Notes: generated by a model not told the origin, from the sequence alone. 64,000 bases of DNA from Thermoanaerobaculum sp964488355 (GCA_964488355.1 CAZAUJ010000006.1:1-64000); one strand, 5' to 3'; counted from the stretch's first letter, positions 45,305 through 53,886 are shown. A program made the numbers and translations.

Positions 45305-46096
45305 TCAAAGAACAGCCCCTGGCGACGAAGCCACGAGAAAGGCGTAGCGTACCACCACCTGGAAGCCCCAGCGCAGGTACACGCTAAAAGCCTCGGCGGT
45401 GGACCGCAGTACCACCAGGCGGCAACCGGCCGCAACGGCGCGGCGTAGGGCTTCGTGTACCAGGGCGTCAGCTACCCCTTGGCCGCGGTGAGACGGGGCC
45501 ACTGCCAAGTTATAAAGCCCGCCTATACCGTGCTCGTCAACGAAGAGCGATGCCGTTCCTACCACCCGCCCGTGCAAAAGGGCGGCCAGGTGCACCAGCG
45601 GGGAGGAGCCGGAAAGACCCAGGCTAAGCTGTTCCCCGTACGCTTCCACCACCTCCCAGGGCAGGGCAAATCCCTCCCCAAAAACGGTGAGCCATTGGGA
45701 CCAAAACTCGTGCCCTTCCAACGCCATTACCGGCAATTCGTTCTTGCCCTGGGGCTTGGTGCTGAGCGGGCGTACCATGCCCCAAGCCTGCGTGCGGGCT
45801 TGGAACCCGAGGCCGGGTAACAGCTCCTGCAGCTGGCGGGAGCCCGCATCTTCTTCCAACCAGAAACCCAGGGGTTTTTGCTTTGCCCAGGCTTGGTCGC
45901 GCAAGCGGCAAAGCACGTCCAGCGCTTCTTCCTTGGGCAGGCGGCAGCGGATCACCTTGTTGAAGGATTCGTGCGCGATCGGGGATTCGCACCAGGCCAG
46001 GTGCTCGCTGATGTGCACCCTCCAACCAGGCCAGCGGGCAAGCAAAGCCCACAGGGCCTCCAGATTGCTCTGGAGGGGCTGACTCACCGCATCCAT
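45305..46096 (-). CDS. GNAT-family acetyltransferase
   Basis: A 263-residue protein. The N-terminal half is not a recognised domain (ISEHLAWCESPIAHESFNKVIRC); the C-terminal half is a GNAT fold with LYNLAVAPSHRGQGVADALVHEALRRAVAAGC carrying the acetyl-CoA loop RGQGVA, and the EAFSVYLRWGFQV end. Substrate unknown. It is convergent with the alcohol dehydrogenase gene and upstream of the thiolase gene on the same strand. Confidence 0.8.
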   Translation of the reverse strand: MDAVSQPLQSNLEALWALLARWPGWRVHISEHLAWCESPIAHESFNKVIRCRLPKEEALDVLCRLRDQAWAKQKPLGFWLEEDAGSRQLQELLPGLGFQARTQAWGMVRPLSTKPQGKNELPVMALEGHEFWSQWLTVFGEGFALPWEVVEAYGEQLSLGLSGSSPLVHLAALLHGRVVGTASLFVDEHGIGGLYNLAVAPSHRGQGVADALVHEALRRAVAAGCRLVVLRSTAEAFSVYLRWGFQVVVRYAFLVASSPGAVL

Positions 46097-46156
46097 AGGG
46101 GCCTATGGTAGCCAAACCCCGACCCGTGGCCAAGGGGCCGGGGCTGGTCCCTGACC

Positions 46157-47320
46157 TTAGGGCCTTTCCAAAAGGTAGGCGAAGCCCATGCCGCCGCCAA
46201 TGCACATGGTGACGATGCCCCGGCGTGCGTGGCGCCGCTTCATTTCTCCCAAGAGCTTGCAGGTGAGGATGGCGCCCGTGGCGCCTAGGGGGTGACCGGT
46301 GGCGATGGCCCCGCCGTTAACGTTGAACTGCTCGTCGGATAACCCCAGCTCGCGCACGCAGTAAACCGCCTGGGAGGCGAACGCCTCGTTGAGCTCCACC
46401 AGGTCAATGTCTTTGAGTTGCAGTCCCGACTTGGCCAGAAGCTTCGGCACCGCTTTGGTGGGCCCGATGCCCATGATGTCAGGGGGCACCCCGGCCACCG
46501 CCCAGTCCCGCACGTAGGCTTGGATTTCCAGCCCCATGGCCTTGGCCTTTTCCTCCGCCATGACCAGCACAAAGGCCGCACCGTCGTTGATTTGCGAGGA
46601 GTTCCCGGCGGTGACCGTGCCGCGAGGGTCAAAGGCGGGCTTGAGCTTGGCCAGCGCCTCCAGGGAGGTGTCCGGGCGCGGGCCCTCGTCGGTGTCAAGC
46701 ACGAACTCGCGCCACACACCGTCGTCCATGGTGCGCACTTTGAGGGGGACGATTTCCTCCTTGAACTTGCCCGCGGCAATGGCTGCGCAGGCACGCTGGT
46801 GGGAGCGCAAGGCGAAGGCGTCCTGGTCTTGGCGGGTGATGCCGAACTGGCGCGCAACCACCTCGGCGGTGGTGCCCATGGCGATGTACGCGTTGGGCAA
46901 AAGGTCCATGAGCTCCGGGTCGGCGGTGAGCTTGTTGCCCCCCATGGGAACCATCGACATGGATTCCACGCCCCCGGCAATGACAATGTCCGCCGAGCCG
47001 GCCTTGATCATGTCCGCCGCCCAGGCAATCGATTGCGAGCCGGACGAGCAAAAACGGTTGATGGTGGTGGCAGGCACATCCACGGGAAACCCGGCCGAAA
47101 GCCATATGAGCCGAGCCATGTTCATGCCCTGCTCCCCTTCGGGCATGGCACAGCCGACGATGAAGTCCTCCACCATGGCGGGATCCAAGCCCGGCGTGCG
47201 CCGAATCAGCTCCTTAAGCACCGGCGCGGCGAACTCTTCCGGGCGGGTGTCCTTGAGGCTGCCTTTCTTGGCCCTCCCGATGGGGGTGCGGGCGTAGCTG
47301 GTGATGACCGCGTGACGCAT
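46157..47320 (-). CDS. fadA: Acetyl-CoA acyltransferase (thiolase), beta-oxidation
   Basis: A 387-residue thiolase that cleaves 3-ketoacyl-CoA to acetyl-CoA and shortened acyl-CoA. Nucleophilic Cys in RFCSSGSQ near residue 90, the NEAFA block, the His of GGAIATGHPLGATGA and the proton-shuttle Cys in CIGGGMG are all present. Downstream of the multifunctional enzyme by 13 bases, forming the classical beta-oxidation pair. The symbol follows the family role. Confidence 0.93.
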   Translation of the reverse strand: MRHAVITSYARTPIGRAKKGSLKDTRPEEFAAPVLKELIRRTPGLDPAMVEDFIVGCAMPEGEQGMNMARLIWLSAGFPVDVPATTINRFCSSGSQSIAWAADMIKAGSADIVIAGGVESMSMVPMGGNKLTADPELMDLLPNAYIAMGTTAEVVARQFGITRQDQDAFALRSHQRACAAIAAGKFKEEIVPLKVRTMDDGVWREFVLDTDEGPRPDTSLEALAKLKPAFDPRGTVTAGNSSQINDGAAFVLVMAEEKAKAMGLEIQAYVRDWAVAGVPPDIMGIGPTKAVPKLLAKSGLQLKDIDLVELNEAFASQAVYCVRELGLSDEQFNVNGGAIATGHPLGATGAILTCKLLGEMKRRHARRGIVTMCIGGGMGFAYLLERP

Positions 47321-47333
47321 CCTCGCCTCCTTT

Positions 47334-49748
47334 TCAGTTGCGCAAGGGTTTGTTGTTCAAAAGCATGTATTTGATGCGTTCCTGGGTCTTGGGCTCACCG
47401 CAAAGGGACAGGAACGCCTCACGCTCCAGGTCCAAGATGGTTTGCTCCCAAACCGGGTTGTGGATGGTGGTGTCGCCGCCGCAGAGGATGGTGGCGATGT
47501 GGGTGGCGATTTTCTCGTCGTGGGAGGAGATGTTGTGCGTGAGCTTGAGGTTGTGCAGGATCATGCGCAGGGTGGCAATTCCCGAACGGCCTGGCAAACG
47601 GAAGGTCTTGGGAACCGGTGGGCGGTAGCCCTCCTCGGCCAGGGCGATGGCCATGCGCTTGGCGGTCCAAAGCTGCTGGTCGCGGTTGAGCTCCACGTGG
47701 TCAAAGGGCCGCAGATACTTGAGTTCCTTGGCCTCCTGGGCGGAGGTGGCCACTTTGGCCATGGCGATGACCTCAAAGGCCTTGCGGATGAAGGGCAGGT
47801 TGTCCAGGATTGGCTCGTCGATACCTTCCAGCACGCGCTCCAACATGAATACATGCCCGCCGCCCGCGGGCACCAAACCCACGCCCACCTCCACCAAGCC
47901 CATGTAGGTTTCCGCCAACGCACAGACCCGATCCCCACCCATGGTGACCTCGGCGCCGCCGCCGAAGGTGAAGCCGAAGGGTGCGGTTACCACCGGAATG
48001 GGTGCGTAGCGCATGCCCAGGGTCATGGCTTGGAACTTGCGCACCATCTCGTCAATGGCCTTCCAAGCCTGGGAGGTGGCGCCTTCCAGAATCATGAGCA
48101 GATTGGCACCGGCACAGAACTGCTCCCCTTGGTGGTGAATGACCACGCCGCGAAACTCTTGGGGGCCGATTTCCAGGGCCTTGTGCATCACCTCCATGAT
48201 CTGGTCGTCAATGGGGTTGAGCTTGGGCTGCATGCTGGAATGGAACTCCACGCACCCGATGCCGTCGCCCAGGTCTACCAAGCTGGCGCCAGGGTTCTCG
48301 AAAACCACGCGCTGGCGGCGTTTGAGTTCCGGCAAGACCAGGAAAGACTCGGGCCGCGGCTCCGGAGCGTAGGCCTTCTTGGCCGCGTCCCAAAACTCGC
48401 GCCGCAGCTCGCCGGCCCGGTAGAAGCTCTCCGCGCCGGCAGCCAGCATCTCCTCAACCCATGGTGCCGGCGTCACGCCCTCGCTCTTCATGCGCTCCAC
48501 CACCGCGCGCACCCCCAGGGCGTCCCAGGTCTCGAAGGGCCCCAGCTCCCAGTTGAAGCCCCATTTGAGGGCGTTGTCAATGTCCACGATGGTATCGGCA
48601 ATTTCGAACAGCCTGCGGGAGGTATAGGCCAAGGTGTCCCGCAGCACGCGCCAGGCAAAGGCTCCCGCCCTGTCCTGGGCACTCACCAGCGCCGTGATGC
48701 GCCCACCGGCATCGTGGATGTTCTTGGTTGCTTTTAGGGAGGGATAGTCATAGCGTTGCTTGAGGCGGTAGGTGAGGCTTTTCCAGTCCAGGACCAAGTC
48801 TTGCTTTTCGCCACCCTCGCTTTTTTCCCGCTTGTAGAAGCCGGCGCCGCTCTTGCGCCCCAAAAGCTTTTGCTCCACCATGCGGGTGAGGAACTCGGGG
48901 ATTTGGAAATAGGGCTGGCCCTCGTCGCCCGGTAGGTCCTCCCGCAAGGTGCGCACCACGTGAAGCATCGTATCCAGGCCTACCAGGTCCACCGTGCCGA
49001 AGGAGGCGGACTTGGGGTGGCCCATCGCCGGTCCGGTGATGGCGTCCACCTCGTCCACCTGGTAGTCCAACTCCAGCATGGCGTGAAGCGTGGCCATGAG
49101 GGCATAGACGCCGATGCGGTTGCCGACAAAGTTGGGAGTATCCTTGCCATAGACGATGCCCTTACCCAGGCGGAAGCGGCCGAAGTCGGCCATGATGCTG
49201 ACCACTTCCGGGTCGGTGTCTTCGCCGGCCACGATTTCCAAAAGCCGCATGTAGCGCACGGGGTTGAAAAAGTGGGTAACCAAGAAATGCCGGCGGAACT
49301 CGTGGCTGCGGCCCTCCACCATCTTGCGAATGGGCAAGCCCGAGGTGTTCGAGGAAACAATGATTCCCGGTTTCCACACCTGCTCCACGCGGGCGAAAAG
49401 CTGCTGCTTGATATCCAGCCTTTCTACCACCGCCTCCACGATCCAGTCGCACTCGGCCAGGCGGTGCCAGTCGTCTTCGAAGTTACCCACCTGAATGAGG
49501 GGGAGGAACGCTTGCGAGTACACCAGGGCAGGTTTGGATTTCTTGATGTTCTCCAAGGCCTGCAGGGCCAGCTTGTTGCGGAAGGCAGGTTGGCTAGGCG
49601 AGAGGCCTGCCTTTTCATCCTCTGGGGTGAAGGGCGGCACGATGTCCAAAAGCAGCGAGGGAATGCCGGCATTGGCCAGGTGAGCAGCGATTCCCGACCC
49701 CATCACCCCGGCACCCAAAACCGCGACCTTACGGATAGAGCGGCGCAT
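47334..49748 (-). CDS. fadN: Multifunctional 3-hydroxyacyl-CoA dehydrogenase/enoyl-CoA hydratase (FadN type)
   Basis: An 804-residue protein in which the dehydrogenase comes first and the hydratase last, the FadN order and not the FadB order. N-terminal NAD motif VLGAGVMGSGIAAHLANAG; catalytic His region FFNPVRYM with GKDTPNFVGNRIG; hydratase part from about residue 480 with EQFCAGANL, the oxyanion region FGGGAEVTMGGDR and GLVPAGGG. It performs the hydration and second oxidation of fatty acid beta-oxidation. The start is 63 bases downstream of a FadR-like palindrome at 49811-49828. Operon partner is the thiolase. Confidence 0.93.
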   Translation of the reverse strand: MRRSIRKVAVLGAGVMGSGIAAHLANAGIPSLLLDIVPPFTPEDEKAGLSPSQPAFRNKLALQALENIKKSKPALVYSQAFLPLIQVGNFEDDWHRLAECDWIVEAVVERLDIKQQLFARVEQVWKPGIIVSSNTSGLPIRKMVEGRSHEFRRHFLVTHFFNPVRYMRLLEIVAGEDTDPEVVSIMADFGRFRLGKGIVYGKDTPNFVGNRIGVYALMATLHAMLELDYQVDEVDAITGPAMGHPKSASFGTVDLVGLDTMLHVVRTLREDLPGDEGQPYFQIPEFLTRMVEQKLLGRKSGAGFYKREKSEGGEKQDLVLDWKSLTYRLKQRYDYPSLKATKNIHDAGGRITALVSAQDRAGAFAWRVLRDTLAYTSRRLFEIADTIVDIDNALKWGFNWELGPFETWDALGVRAVVERMKSEGVTPAPWVEEMLAAGAESFYRAGELRREFWDAAKKAYAPEPRPESFLVLPELKRRQRVVFENPGASLVDLGDGIGCVEFHSSMQPKLNPIDDQIMEVMHKALEIGPQEFRGVVIHHQGEQFCAGANLLMILEGATSQAWKAIDEMVRKFQAMTLGMRYAPIPVVTAPFGFTFGGGAEVTMGGDRVCALAETYMGLVEVGVGLVPAGGGHVFMLERVLEGIDEPILDNLPFIRKAFEVIAMAKVATSAQEAKELKYLRPFDHVELNRDQQLWTAKRMAIALAEEGYRPPVPKTFRLPGRSGIATLRMILHNLKLTHNISSHDEKIATHIATILCGGDTTIHNPVWEQTILDLEREAFLSLCGEPKTQERIKYMLLNNKPLRN

Positions 49749-49810
49749 CCGGTCCTCCTTTCTTGGCCTTGTTGCTTACCTCGCGAGCGATCTTGGCTGA
49801 GAGACGAACG

Positions 49811-49828
49811 TGAATGAACACCCATTCA
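49811..49828. promoter_or_regulatory. FadR-like palindromic operator upstream of fadN-fadA
   Basis: The 18-base site TGAATGAACACCCATTCA has inverted TGAATG/CATTCA arms. Bacillus FadR (TetR family) boxes follow TGAATGANTANTCATTCA; the site differs from that consensus at two inner positions. It lies 63 bases before the fadN start. The TetR-type repressor is not in the window. Confidence 0.75.
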
Positions 49829-50327
49829 TTTTCCCTTATCCGGTGGGCCTTTGCAAGGGGCCTGGTGGGTCTAGCGCCGTGGGCTGGGGGAGCTTTTGGA
49901 GGAGGACGGCTCGCGAGGGTGGCGGGCAAGCACGCGCGGCGTGGGTTTCCATTAACGGGATTGGCGAGTAGGTAGCTTTGGATGCTTGGCTGCTGGGAGC
50001 TTCCGCGGAGTTGAGCGCCCTGGTGGCTGCTGCGAGCTGGCCCGGGAGGGCTTGACGTCGGCACGAGATGGCTGCGGGCCTTTTCCAGGCCCTCGCCGCG
50101 CCCAAGCCGGTTTGCCATTGCGAGCGAATGGTAGCCACGACGGGCGGGTGCGGGGGCCGCCGACCCACAAACGGCAAATAAGCATCGTCGACTTCGGCTG
50201 TTCGCTATGAGGATAGGCCCTTCGGGCTGCTCGCCCTATGGGCATCACCAACGTGCTCCTCGCGTCGAAAGCTCAGATCGGTGAGCTCAAAGGGGGCCGC
50301 TTGACGGCAGGAACGGGAGGAAGCAAC
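49829..50327. other. Gene-free interval between fadN and arsR
   Basis: About 500 bases with no convincing coding region. Contents seen: a GCCCTTCGGGC hairpin near 50217-50227, and the TTGCGAGCGAA repeat core at 50118. No arsR promoter with clear boxes was recognised. Confidence 0.5.
50118..50128. repeat. Dispersed intergenic repeat core TTGCGAGCGAA, copy 2
   Basis: Same 11 bases as at 23911, here preceded by TTTGCCA and followed by TGGTAGCCACG. Flanks differ from copy 1, so only the core is shared. Confidence 0.4.
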
Positions 50328-50741
50328 ATGAAAGCGGTGACGAGCTCCTTGGGGCAGTGGGTGGAGGTCTTCAAGGCCCTGGGCCATCCGGTTCGCCTGC
50401 GAATGGTTGCCCTGCTGGCCGAAAAGGAGCTTTGTGTGTGCCAGCTGGCGGCGGTAGTAGGGCTGGCCTTTTCCACCGTCTCCACCCACCTTTCCGCCCT
50501 GCGCCGGGCCGGGGTGGTGGCAGAGCGCAAGGAGGGACGGTGGGTTTATTACGCCCTGGCGTTGCACAAGCCTCAGATTGAGCGCCTCTTGCAGGACCTC
50601 TTACCTGACCTTGCCGTGCACCCCCAAGTGCGGCAAGATCGCGCCCTTTTGCAACGCCTTCGCCGGCTGCCGTTATCGGAAGTGACCAGACGGGCCACCA
50701 CGCGCGGCAGGTTGCCGGTGGCGGGCAAAGGCAACCTGTAG
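50328..50741 (+). CDS. ArsR-family metal-sensing repressor
   Basis: A 137-residue winged-helix regulator. LCVCQL near residue 35 gives the CxC pair of ArsR-type metalloid sensors; the recognition helix STVSTHLSALRRAGVV and the wing RKEGRWVYYAL follow. ATG 50328 has a GGGAGG site nearby. It precedes a thioredoxin-like and a permease gene; the binding site at 50803 is its likely operator. The C-terminal part after residue 100 is Arg-rich. Confidence 0.88.
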   Translation: MKAVTSSLGQWVEVFKALGHPVRLRMVALLAEKELCVCQLAAVVGLAFSTVSTHLSALRRAGVVAERKEGRWVYYALALHKPQIERLLQDLLPDLAVHPQVRQDRALLQRLRRLPLSEVTRRATTRGRLPVAGKGNL

Positions 50742-50775
50742 AAAGCTCATTGGCGGAAAAAACACGCTCTCTCCC

Positions 50776-50804
50776 TTGACAGAATGGGATTTCGGACCTA
50801 TATT
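50776..50804 (+). promoter_or_regulatory. Sigma70-like promoter of the thioredoxin-permease operon
   Basis: TTGACA (50776-50781), a 17-base spacer and TATATT (50799-50804): a consensus -35 box with a near-consensus -10 box. It lies between arsR and the thioredoxin-like start at 50831. Confidence 0.85.
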
Positions 50805-50820
50805 TCGCGATGTGACGAAA
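50803..50820 (+). promoter_or_regulatory. Probable ArsR operator overlapping the -10 box
   Basis: Inverted arms TTTCG (50803-50807) and CGAAA (50816-50820) around an eight-base centre. The site starts inside the -10 box, where binding would block polymerase. Assignment to ArsR is inferred from adjacency. Confidence 0.55.
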
Positions 50821-50830
50821 GAATGTTGTC

Positions 50831-51090
50831 ATGGGCGCTGAAAAGATCATCGAGGTATTGGGCCCTGGTTGCCCCCGGTGCAAGGAGACCTATCGGGTGG
50901 TGCAGAGGTGGTGGGGCGGGAGCAGCTTCCGTTTCAGGTGGTAAAGAACGAGTCCGTTGAGCGGATGGTCCAGCTGGGGGTAATGATGTCCCCCGCCTTG
51001 GCGGTGGGCGGCGAGGTGGTGCTTGCCGGTCGGGTTCCCCGAACAGAGGAGGTGCGCCAGCTGCTGCAGAAGCTCGCTGTAGGGAGCTGA
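50831..51090 (+). pseudogene. Thioredoxin-like small redox protein, frameshifted
   Basis: ATG 50831 begins MGAEKIIEVLGPGCPRCKE with a CPRC active site at residues 14-17, typical of the small redox-active disulfide proteins next to DUF318-type permeases. The frame meets TAA at 50942. One added base near 50905 would restore a continuous protein that goes on with REQLPFQVVKNESVERMV and GVMMSPALAVGGEVV and ends at 51090. Either the gene is broken or a G was lost in sequencing. The permease gene starts two bases after. Confidence 0.75.
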
Positions 51091-51092
51091 TC

Positions 51093-52217
51093 ATGAGCGA
51101 AAAACAAAAGGCGGGTTTGCTTATCGGGGCGTTTCTACTTGCCTATTACTTGCCCATGGAGCACCCGCGGCTTCAGCAGGCCTTGCTGGAGGGCTTTTAT
51201 CTTCTCAGGGATTACGCCCGCGAGCATGTACTGTTGTGCTTAGTGCCGGCTTTCTTTACCGCCGGCGCAAGCGCTGCTTTTCTCAGCCAGACCTCCGTGC
51301 CGCGCTACCTTGGGCCGCAGGCTCCCCGTGTGGTGGCGTACGGCGTAGCCGCTACCTCGGGCACCGCGTTGGCAGTGTGCTCTTGTACCGTGCTGCCACT
51401 TTTTGCCGGCATTTACAAATGCGGGGCGGGCTTGGGCCCGGCCATCGCGTTCCTTTACTCGGGACCAGCCATCAACGTGCTGGCAATTGTTTTCACGGCC
51501 CGTGTGCTGGGCTGGCCGTTGGGTGTGGCTAGGGCTGTGGGAGCGGTGGTTTTTGCGGTTGTCGTCGGCGTGCTCATGGCCTATCTGTTCCGCGGTGAAG
51601 CCAGGGGAACGGCGCCGCCACAGGCGAGTTTTGCCCTGGACCCATTGGAGAAGCCTCGCTGCGGCTGGCAAGATGTGGCCACCTTGGCCGTGATGGTGGG
51701 CATTTTGCTCTTCGCCAACTGGGCTGCCCCCCAGCAACCGAGCGGGGTTTTTTCATTGGTTTACCAATGGCACTGGCCCCTTGTGGCCGGGCTGGCCGTG
51801 GTCCTGGCCTACCAGCTGCACCGCTGGTTCAACGCCGGCGAGCGGAAGAGCTGGTTGGCCTCCACCTGGGACTTTGCCAAGCAGATCATGCCCTTGCTCT
51901 TTGCCGGGGTGCTGGTCTCCGGCTGGGCCCTGGGGCGGCCGGGTATGGACGCGGGTCTGAGACCAGCCTCCTGGGTCCACGGCCTGGTTGGAGGTAACTC
52001 ATTGACGGCACATCTTTTGGCGAGCGTGGTGGGTGCGTTCATGTACTGTGCCACCCTAACCGGGGTACCCATCGTCCAGGGCCTACTGGGGGCTGGGATG
52101 GGCAAGGGACCCGCCTTGGCGCTGCTGTTGGCTGGGCCCGCCCTGAGTTTGCCCAACATGCTGGTCATCACCTCGTACCTGGGCCCGAAGAAAACGCTGG
52201 CTTACTGCTCCCTGTAG
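51093..52217 (+). CDS. ArsP/DUF318-family permease, frameshifted near the C-terminus
   Basis: A 374-residue permease (up to the stop read at 52217) with about nine TM segments. The family motif AVCSCTVLPLFAGIYKCGAGLGPAIAFLYSGPAIN is present in part with its paired Cys, and repeated near GVPIVQGLLGAGMGKGPALAL. The family exports metals or organoarsenicals. The stop comes one base too early: adding a base after CCCTG near 52215 continues the reading with VVVMGTISGFAFGWLVG, the expected last membrane helix, to a TGA at 52310-52312, where the next gene starts as GTGA. So the natural end is probably 52312. Confidence 0.85.
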   Translation: MSEKQKAGLLIGAFLLAYYLPMEHPRLQQALLEGFYLLRDYAREHVLLCLVPAFFTAGASAAFLSQTSVPRYLGPQAPRVVAYGVAATSGTALAVCSCTVLPLFAGIYKCGAGLGPAIAFLYSGPAINVLAIVFTARVLGWPLGVARAVGAVVFAVVVGVLMAYLFRGEARGTAPPQASFALDPLEKPRCGWQDVATLAVMVGILLFANWAAPQQPSGVFSLVYQWHWPLVAGLAVVLAYQLHRWFNAGERKSWLASTWDFAKQIMPLLFAGVLVSGWALGRPGMDAGLRPASWVHGLVGGNSLTAHLLASVVGAFMYCATLTGVPIVQGLLGAGMGKGPALALLLAGPALSLPNMLVITSYLGPKKTLAYCSL

Positions 52218-52308
52218 TGGTGATGGGCACCATCTCGGGCTTTGCCTTCGGCTGGCTGGTGGGATCGCGAAACAGGAGATGCCTTCGTCTGTTAGAATCC
52301 GTCAAGAA

Positions 52309-52602
52309 GTGAGTGGTGAGCGTGTCTGCTACCGTTATGTGGTGTCCGGCCGGGTGCAAGGGGTGGGATTCCGCTATTACGTGCTGCGAGAAGCACAACA
52401 GCTCGGCCTGTCGGGTTACGTGCGCAACCTGCGCGACGGAAGGGTCGAGGTGGTGGCCGCGGGTTCAGCAGAGAAATTGGGCCGGTTAGAGGCGTTGCTC
52501 TGGCGTGGGCCGGTAATGGCACGGGTGGACATGGTGGAAGCGGAACCAGCAGAACTCCCCGCCGAGGAGGGCTTTGTCATCCTTTCCTTCCGTCGCCCCT
52601 GA
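52309..52602 (+). CDS. acyP: Acylphosphatase
   Basis: A 97-residue acylphosphatase that hydrolyses carboxyl-phosphate bonds. The family signature is complete: SGRVQGVGFRYYV with the phosphate-binding loop and catalytic Arg, and GYVRNLRDGRVEVV with the catalytic Asn. The start is placed at GTG 52309 because it overlaps the restored end of the permease as GTGA; ATG 52279 is in frame but has its purine-rich site right against it. Confidence 0.88.
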   Translation: MSGERVCYRYVVSGRVQGVGFRYYVLREAQQLGLSGYVRNLRDGRVEVVAAGSAEKLGRLEALLWRGPVMARVDMVEAEPAELPAEEGFVILSFRRP

Positions 52603-52644
52603 GAAAGGGGTTGTCCCCGTAGGGTGTTCCCGCTACCATGCCGT

Positions 52645-52723
52645 GGGGCTGTAGCTCAGTAACGGATAGAGCAGCGGTTTCCTAAACCGCGTGTCGCCGG
52701 TTCGAGTCCGGCCAGCCCCGCCA
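52645..52723 (+). tRNA. tRNA-Arg (anticodon CCU)
   Basis: Acceptor stem GGGGCTG (52645-52651) pairs with CAGCCCC (52713-52719), discriminator G, encoded CCA (52721-52723). D-stem GCTC/GAGC, anticodon stem GCGGT/ACCGC with loop TTCCTAA gives anticodon CCT, and TTCGAGT forms the T-loop. It reads AGG codons. No introns. Confidence 0.93.
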
Positions 52724-52740
52724 TGCGCACCAGTCCTTTT

Positions 52741-53826
52741 TCAGAGGCGTTTGAGAATGGCGTGCAGCGCGTCCATCTCGGCAAGGGTGGCGTAGAAGTG
52801 GGGCGAAAAGCGAACCCAGCCCTCCACCACCCCCACCCTAATCTGCACGCTGGCCAGACGCCGTTGTACCTCCTCGGCGGGAAAGAAAGGGTGCTTGGCC
52901 ACCACGATACCCGCCACCGGATGGGTGGCACCCGGTGAGCCCAGGTGCCAGCCGAGCTCCAACAGCATGCGGGTTAGGTTGCGCTGGTGTGCCAGGATTC
53001 GGCGGCGGACCTCCGCCAAGCCTTCACGCAGGAGCATCTCCAGGCTCTGAGCGAAGCCAGCGAGAACCGCCGGTGGAAGTCCGGGGGCGTCGAAGCAGGA
53101 CGCGTCGGGGTGTGGGTGCGAGAGCGGGCGGCGCGCCTCGGGCAGGGGGTTACGCCAACCCTGCCGCAGGGCTTCACGGGTCACCAACGCGGTGACGCCC
53201 AACGGGCCCAAAAGCCACGTGTGCGCGGGCACAAGCAGGGCGTCCACCTCCAACACGGGAAAGGGGTCCGGGCACACAGGAACCGCCTGTGACCCGTCGA
53301 GGACAAGTGTGGCCTGGCTCTCGTGCAGGAGCGGCGGCAAAAGATCCAGCTCGCCCACCCACCCATGCTCGTCCACCCACGGAACCAGAACAAGGTGAAA
53401 AGGGGGCTCTAGGCGCGCCAGCAAACGCTCAGCCTCAGCCCAGCGAAAGGGAGCCAAAGACCGAACGGAAAGGCCCAGGCGCTGCAGTAGCCTTTCCCAG
53501 CTTGCCACGTGGGCAGGGTCATGGCTAGCCAACAGGGCTTTGCTGCCAGGAGGAAAAGCAAGGCCGAGGAAGAGGGCCAAGAGCGCGGTGCTGCGGTCGG
53601 GGTATAGGCTTACGTCCGCCCCTTGGCATCCTAAGACCTGCGCCAGCAACGACCGCACCCGATGATCCAAATGCTCTAGCTCCCGGTCTTGCCAAAAGAA
53701 ACCCTCTCGCTCAAGGGCGTGTACCCGCTCCATCGCTTGTGTGCTGTGGAGCGGGAGCGGAGCCCTTTGCGCATGATCGAGGTAGAGGCAAACCTCCCGA
53801 ATGGGGAAAAGGGCGGAAAACGCCAT
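52741..53826 (-). CDS. Class V aminotransferase homologue lacking the PLP lysine
   Basis: A 361-residue protein of fold type I. LDGSQAVPVCPDPFPVLEVDALLVPAHTWLLGPLG aligns with the family block where SGHKWLLGP carries the PLP-binding Lys, but here the residue is Thr (codon ACG, plus-strand 53218-53220). Other family parts, such as YPDRSTALLALF near residue 90 and the C-terminal VGVVEGWVRFSPHFYAT, are preserved. Without the Lys a normal Schiff base is not possible, so it may be a binding or structural protein, or the change is a sequence error. Start ATG 53826. Divergent from asnB. Confidence 0.8.
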   Translation of the reverse strand: MAFSALFPIREVCLYLDHAQRAPLPLHSTQAMERVHALEREGFFWQDRELEHLDHRVRSLLAQVLGCQGADVSLYPDRSTALLALFLGLAFPPGSKALLASHDPAHVASWERLLQRLGLSVRSLAPFRWAEAERLLARLEPPFHLVLVPWVDEHGWVGELDLLPPLLHESQATLVLDGSQAVPVCPDPFPVLEVDALLVPAHTWLLGPLGVTALVTREALRQGWRNPLPEARRPLSHPHPDASCFDAPGLPPAVLAGFAQSLEMLLREGLAEVRRRILAHQRNLTRMLLELGWHLGSPGATHPVAGIVVAKHPFFPAEEVQRRLASVQIRVGVVEGWVRFSPHFYATLAEMDALHAILKRL

Positions 53827-53886
53827 CGACGCTGAGTATACGAGCTTGTCAGCAACCCCCAGGGCAGCTACATTGGACAGGTCGCC

